Of a stretch of DNA of 64,000 nucleotides, positions 60,156 through 64,000 are shown in pieces (positions within the stretch are counted from its first letter, which is position 1; each line of letters begins with the position of its first letter). This DNA comes from Pseudomonas sp. PA27(2017) (GTDB lineage Bacteria > Pseudomonadota > Gammaproteobacteria > Pseudomonadales > Pseudomonadaceae), in assembly GCF_001945445.1 (NCBI RefSeq), contig NZ_MSXW01000012.1, positions 1 to 64,000 on the forward strand, written 5' to 3'. The notes beneath the pieces were generated by a model. It worked only from the letters and a program-made list of their open reading frames with translations. It ran no database searches and had not been told where the DNA came from. The translations under genes and the position numbers were made by a program.

Positions 60156-60743
60156 TCAGGCGCTCCAGCGCCCACTGAGCAGACGCTCGTTCAGCAGGCC
60201 CGGCTCGATGGGCTGGGGCCGGCGATTGAGCGCCTGAATCAGGTGTTGCAAGGCGTCGTCCAGACGCTGTTCCAGGGCCGGCGCCAAGTCGCCGCCGTCC
60301 TCGGTGTAACTGATCTGGCTGTCATCGGCGAACACGCCGTGCAGCACTTCCTGGGCCTTGAGCGCGGACAGTACCGGCTTCAGGGCGTAATCGACCGCCA
60401 GCATGTGCGCGCTGCTGCCACCGGTGGCGACCGGCAGCACCACCTTGTGGTGCAACGCGCGTTCGGGCAGTACGTCGAGCAAGGTCTTCAGGGCACCGGA
60501 AAACGACGCCTTGTACACCGGCGTCGCCACCACTAGGCCATCGGCCGCCGCTACATGCGCTTGCAAACCCTGGATCCGCGGGCTGTCGAAACGGGCAAAA
60601 AGCAGGTCCTCGGCCTCGAAGTCGCGTACCTGATAGGTCACCACTTCAACACCAACGGCCTGCAGCCATTGCCTGGCCTTGCCCAGCAACACATTGGAGC
60701 GTGACCTCAGGCTCGGGCTGCCGCCCAGAAAAACCACCAACAT
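60156..60743 (-). CDS. ssuE: NAD(P)H-dependent FMN reductase SsuE
   Basis: Reduces FMN with NADPH and hands it to the monooxygenase SsuD; 195 residues. The flavodoxin-like phosphate-binding loop is [14 protein letters not shown], followed by [20 protein letters not shown] and [14 protein letters not shown]. It lies nine bases after lsfA and is the first ssu gene. Confidence 0.95.
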   Translation of the reverse strand: MLVVFLGGSPSLRSRSNVLLGKARQWLQAVGVEVVTYQVRDFEAEDLLFARFDSPRIQGLQAHVAAADGLVVATPVYKASFSGALKTLLDVLPERALHHKVVLPVATGGSSAHMLAVDYALKPVLSALKAQEVLHGVFADDSQISYTEDGGDLAPALEQRLDDALQHLIQALNRRPQPIEPGLLNERLLSGRWSA

Positions 60744-60752
60744 GAGACATCC

Positions 60753-61391
60753 TTACTTGTTGGGCTGCGGGGTGAGGCGCAGGTAAGGCTTCACGGCGCG
60801 ATAGCCTTTGGGGAAGCGCTGCTTGATCTCGTCCTCGTCCTTGAGCGACGGCACGATCACCACCTCATCACCGTCCTGCCAGTTGGCGGGCGTGGCCACC
60901 TTGTGGCTGTCGGTGAGCTGCAGCGAATCGATCACCCTCAGGATTTCATGGAAGTTGCGCCCAGTGCTCGCCGGGTAGGTGATGGTCAGACGCACCTTCT
61001 TGTTCGGGTCGATGACGAACAGCGAACGCACCGTCAGGGTGTCGTTGGCATTGGGGTGGATCAGGTCATAGAGCTCGGACACCTTGCGGTCGGCATCGGC
61101 GAGGATCGGGAAGTTGACCGCGGTGTTCTGGGTCTCGTTGATGTCGCCGATCCACTTCAGGTGTGAATCGACCGGATCGACGGACAGGGCGATGGCCTTG
61201 ACGTTGCGTTTGGCGAACTCGTCCTTCAGCTTGGCAGTGAAGCCCAGCTCGGTGGTGCACACCGGGGTGAAGTCGGCAGGGTGGGAGAACAGGATGCCCC
61301 ACTGGCCGCCCAGCCACTCGTGGAAACGAATGCGGCCTTCACTGGAATCCTGTTCGAAGTCGGGGGCGATGTCGCCCAGGCGAATGCTCAT
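60753..61391 (-). CDS. lsfA: 1-Cys peroxiredoxin LsfA
   Basis: A Prx6-type peroxiredoxin of 212 residues. The peroxidatic Cys45 lies in HPADFTPVCTTELGF, and the long C-terminal arm contains RVIDSLQLTDSHKVATPANW. In Pseudomonas, LsfA is induced by sulfate limitation and needed for growth on sulfonates, and it guards against oxidants. Here it leads the ssu operon, nine bases before ssuE, so the whole set probably comes from the AT-rich promoter upstream. Confidence 0.96.
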   Translation of the reverse strand: MSIRLGDIAPDFEQDSSEGRIRFHEWLGGQWGILFSHPADFTPVCTTELGFTAKLKDEFAKRNVKAIALSVDPVDSHLKWIGDINETQNTAVNFPILADADRKVSELYDLIHPNANDTLTVRSLFVIDPNKKVRLTITYPASTGRNFHEILRVIDSLQLTDSHKVATPANWQDGDEVVIVPSLKDEDEIKQRFPKGYRAVKPYLRLTPQPNK

Positions 61392-61460
61392 GGGTGTGCT
61401 CCTCAGGTGAGTCGTTGCGTGGCGCTCACTATGCTGAGGAACAGAAAATATTAAAAAGAA

Positions 61461-61489
61461 TAAATAATGATTTATTTATAACCAAACAA
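61461..61489 (-). promoter_or_regulatory. Candidate promoter of the lsfA-ssu operon
   Basis: On the minus strand TTGTTT and TATTTA are separated by 17 bases inside a strikingly AT-rich patch (about 61441-61490), unlike its surroundings. About 70 bases separate it from lsfA. Sulfur-starvation operons are usually CysB-activated; a CysB site cannot be named from sequence alone. Confidence 0.5.
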
Positions 61490-61527
61490 TAAGTGCTCGA
61501 TCAGTAAGCGAGCCGTCATCATTGCGA

Positions 61528-62079
61528 TCAATCGCGTATTCGTGCCGGGTTGCCGACCACCGTGGCACCAGCCGGCACGTCACGGGTCACGACGCTGCCC
61601 GCACCGATCAGCGCGTCGTCGCCCACCGTCACGCCCGGCAGGATCAACGCGCCGGCGCCTATCCACACATTGCGGCCGATAGTCACCGGCCGCCCGAACT
61701 CCAGGCCGGACTCGCGCTCGGCAGCGTCGCGCGGGTGATCGGCGGTGAGGATCTGTACGCCCGGGCCGATCTGCGTCTTGTCGCCGATGCTCACCGCCAC
61801 CACGTCGAGAATCACGCAGTTGAAGTTGATGAACACGCCATCACCCAGGCTGATGTTGAAGCCGTAATCGCAGTGAAACGGCGAACGCACCACCACGCCC
61901 TTGCCGACCGCCGCCAGGCGCTCGCCCAACACCTGGGTACGCTCGGCCGGCGACAGGCCCAGGTTGCCGTTGTAACGCGCCAGCCAGGCGATGGTCGCCG
62001 CGCTATCGGCCTGCAGCTCCGGGTCGCTGGCCAGGTAGAGTTCGCCGGTGAGCATCTTGTGTTTTTCACTGAGCGCCAT
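61528..62079 (-). CDS. Hexapeptide-repeat sugar O-acetyltransferase, Maa/NodL type
   Basis: A cytoplasmic left-handed beta-helix acetyltransferase of 183 residues. MALSEKHKMLTGELYLASDP is the typical Mac N-terminus. The hexapeptide repeats (IGDKTQIGPGVQILTADHP, then IGRNVWIGAGALILPGV and GDDALIGAGSVVTRDVP) include the catalytic His of TADHP. Maltose, galactoside or similar sugars are the expected acceptors. GAGGAGG lies about nine bases upstream. Neighbours suggest no pathway. Confidence 0.88.
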   Translation of the reverse strand: MALSEKHKMLTGELYLASDPELQADSAATIAWLARYNGNLGLSPAERTQVLGERLAAVGKGVVVRSPFHCDYGFNISLGDGVFINFNCVILDVVAVSIGDKTQIGPGVQILTADHPRDAAERESGLEFGRPVTIGRNVWIGAGALILPGVTVGDDALIGAGSVVTRDVPAGATVVGNPARIRD

Positions 62080-62138
62080 GGCGGGTCGCCTCCTCACGAA
62101 TGTCCAGTAAAGAACACGGGACAGAGGTGAGGTTCCGG

Positions 62139-62804
62139 CTAATCGGTCAAAGGTCGCTCGGCGTCGACAACCAGGAAATGATGCAGGGCCTGAACCGGCA
62201 GGCTGCTGATCAGCGCCTCGAAACCTTCTTCCAACTCGTCGATACGCGCGTTCTCCGCTTCGCTGAGCCAGCTGCAGATGTCCCACAGCGCGATGTCCTC
62301 GGGTTCGTCCTGCAGGCGGGCGAACACCGCATACAGATCACGCAATGCCTGGCAGGCAGCCGGCAGGCCGATCAGCGTCAACGCCTGCTGCGCCAGTTCG
62401 AAGGTCGGCATGCCCCAGTTGGCGAAGAACTGCATCAGCCCACCGTTGTAGTAGTCGGCCTGCAGGCGCCACAGCGCCACCAGTTGCTGATCCCGACGAT
62501 CGAGCGCCTGCAGATCCCAGCCGGCCTGGTCGAGGCGGCGCATGGACTGGTCCTGCAGCTCGTCCCAGACCAAATCGAGGCTGTCGCAGGCACCTGCCCC
62601 CTGATGCCGCCAACTGGCGATGAAACCATCTTCAAGGCGTACGTCCTGCCGTTGTTCGGCTGATAGCCGGTCCAGGCGCAGGTAACCGTCGCTCGGAAGG
62701 GAGAACTGCTGGCCGTTGCGCAGATGGATATGCGCGGCCTGGCTATCGACGGCGACGCGTTCGATCTGCAGGCAACCGAGTTCAGCGTGCAGGGGATGAC
62801 TCAT
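62139..62804 (-). CDS. DMP19/DUF4375-like protein with DUF2442-like N-terminus
   Basis: A cytoplasmic protein of 221 residues. The first 60 residues (IERVAVDSQAAHIHLRNGQ and SLPSDGYLRL) resemble the DUF2442 fold. The rest matches DMP19/DUF4375, with YYNGGLMQFFANWG as the marker. DMP19 in Neisseria is a DNA mimic; whether this relative is one is not known. It is moderately acidic, as a mimic would be. The start ATG has GGAG five to six bases upstream. Confidence 0.68.
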   Translation of the reverse strand: MSHPLHAELGCLQIERVAVDSQAAHIHLRNGQQFSLPSDGYLRLDRLSAEQRQDVRLEDGFIASWRHQGAGACDSLDLVWDELQDQSMRRLDQAGWDLQALDRRDQQLVALWRLQADYYNGGLMQFFANWGMPTFELAQQALTLIGLPAACQALRDLYAVFARLQDEPEDIALWDICSWLSEAENARIDELEEGFEALISSLPVQALHHFLVVDAERPLTD

Positions 62805-62885
62805 CGAGACTCCAACAGGGGAAGGAAGACGCACGACCATGCCAGAGCTCGACTGGCAGCGCCAGACGCCTGGACAGCGAAGCGC

Positions 62886-64000
62886 CTAGAACAGCTCGAG
62901 CTGCCCGCCGATCAATGCGCCGAAGTCATCGTCCACGAACGGCAGGATGGCGTCGGCCACCGGCTGCAGCTGTTTGCTCAGGTAATGGCCGTAGTCGATG
63001 GGCGCTCGGCGCAGCTCCATGGGTTCCGGGCCGGCGACGCTGATCACGTAGCTGATCCAGCCGCCGCTCTGGTACTGGCGAGGGCGGCCCTGCTCGTCGT
63101 TGTGGGCGTCAGCCAGGCGCGCAGCGCGCACATGGGGCGGCACGTTGCGCTGGTAGTCGTCGAGGCGCCTGCGCAGGCGTTTACGGTACACCAGACGCTC
63201 CTCGAACTCGCCAGCCAGGGTGCGTTGCACGTAGTCGCGCACGTAGTCCTGGTAGGGCTGGCCCTTGAAGATGCGCAGATACAGCTCCTGCTGGAACTGT
63301 TGGGCCAGCGGCGACCAATCACTGCGCACGGTTTCCAGGCCCTTGAAGACCATGTCCTCGCGGCCATCGGCGCGGCGGATCAACCCGGCATAGCGCTTCT
63401 TGCTGCCCTCCTCCATGCCGCGGATGGTGGGCATCAGAAAGCGGCTGAAGTGGGTTTCGAACTGCAACTCCAGAGCGCTCTGCAAACCGAACTCGGCCGC
63501 CAGGTGCTCGCGCCACCAGGCGTTGACGCCCTGCACCAGGCTACGGCCGATACGCTCGGCGTCTGCCTCCGCATGAGCGCGGCGTAACCAGACGAAGGTG
63601 GAATCGGTGTCGCCGTAGATCACCGTGTGCCCTTCGGCTTCGATCAGCTCACGGGTACGGCGCATCACTTCGTGACCGCGCAGGGTGATGGACGACGCCA
63701 GGCGGGTATCGAAAAAACGGCAGCCGCTGGAGCCGAGCACGCCGTAGAAGGCGTTCATGATGATCTTCAGCGCCTGGGACAGCGGCGCGTTGCCGGCTCG
63801 CTTGGCCGCCTCGCGGCCCTGCCACACGCGCTCGACGATGGCCGGCAGGCAATGCCTGGTGCGCGAGAAACGCGCGCCACGAAAACCCGGAATAGAGTGT
63901 TCGTCGTCGGGCTGGCGCAGGCCTTCGATCAGCCCCACCGGGTCGATCAGAAAGGTGCGGATCAGCGACGGATACAGGCTCTTGTAGTCGAGCACCAGCA
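62886..64000 (-). CDS. polB: DNA polymerase II (family B), C-terminal part
   Basis: The gene runs past the right edge; about 371 C-terminal residues are here. Motif A is LDYKSLYPSLIRTFLIDP, the fingers motif is ALKIIMNAFYGVLGSSGC, and the catalytic motif C is YGDTDSTFVWL, so polymerase function should be intact. DNA polymerase II performs repair and damage-tolerant synthesis and is often under LexA control. The promoter and exonuclease domain lie outside the window. Confidence 0.93.
   Translation of the reverse strand, partial: LVLDYKSLYPSLIRTFLIDPVGLIEGLRQPDDEHSIPGFRGARFSRTRHCLPAIVERVWQGREAAKRAGNAPLSQALKIIMNAFYGVLGSSGCRFFDTRLASSITLRGHEVMRRTRELIEAEGHTVIYGDTDSTFVWLRRAHAEADAERIGRSLVQGVNAWWREHLAAEFGLQSALELQFETHFSRFLMPTIRGMEEGSKKRYAGLIRRADGREDMVFKGLETVRSDWSPLAQQFQQELYLRIFKGQPYQDYVRDYVQRTLAGEFEERLVYRKRLRRRLDDYQRNVPPHVRAARLADAHNDEQGRPRQYQSGGWISYVISVAGPEPMELRRAPIDYGHYLSKQLQPVADAILPFVDDDFGALIGGQLELF

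Overview
This window is a stretch of a high-GC gammaproteobacterial chromosome that I assign to Pseudomonas (sensu lato). The gene order from the S6/S18/L9 operon through hisZ, hflKC, hflX, hfq, miaA, mutL, amiB, tsaE, nnr, queG, orn, rsgA, motBA, rhdA, psd and fimX to serB is the conserved Pseudomonas arrangement (PA4928 to PA4961 in P. aeruginosa PAO1, from memory). Nearly all of the DNA is core housekeeping sequence. I see no prophage, integrase, transposase, CRISPR array or biosynthetic cluster.

Layout. 1-727 is non-coding and filled with palindromic repeats. 728-11695 is a mixed block: an SDR oxidoreductase, a chemoreceptor, two overlapping GNAT acetyltransferases, a small DksA-like zinc protein, oxaloacetate decarboxylase, a periplasmic binding protein, three membrane proteins (VC0807-like, YqaA-like, YbhN-like), a YegD-type Hsp70 and a methyltransferase. 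11850-16217 holds a YgiQ radical SAM protein and a 7TM diguanylate cyclase. 16222-23262 is the translation and replication block on the minus strand (dnaB, rplI, a DUF2232 membrane protein, rpsR, rpsF, rlmB, rnr). Two identical tRNA-Leu(CAG) genes follow with one clear promoter and one terminator. A second chemoreceptor is next, then purA-hisZ and the hfq-hflX-hflK-hflC run. After these come miaA, mutL-amiB-tsaE-nnr, queG, orn, a membrane methyltransferase, rsgA, motAB, an HDOD protein, rhodanese RhdA, psd, a PA4958-like protein and fimX (type IV pilus and c-di-GMP), serB and a PA4961-like membrane protein. 55965-61391 is a complete alkanesulfonate-sulfur operon, lsfA-ssuEADCBF. The window closes with a hexapeptide acetyltransferase, a DMP19-type protein and the C-terminal part of DNA polymerase II.

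How the genes fit together. Several groups are classic overlapping operons: mutL-amiB-tsaE-nnr, hfq-hflX / hflK-hflC, rpsF-rpsR-DUF2232-rplI, rlmB-rnr, motAB and ssu. Motility and signalling are well represented (two chemoreceptors, MotAB with a candidate sigma-28 promoter, FimX, a 7TM diguanylate cyclase, an HDOD protein).

The unusual content is in the spaces between genes. There is a 271-bp MITE-like element with 21-bp terminal inverted repeats and nested hairpins upstream of rsgA. A roughly 160-bp imperfect palindrome ends at the mutL stop codon. A composite REP-type repeat occurs at both ends of the window, and a second REP-like family has GTGGGAGC/GCTCCCAC ends. Six genes appear to start with TTG. 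Nothing here looks like a wholly new multi-gene system. The repeat elements and a few poorly characterised membrane or signalling genes are the best targets.
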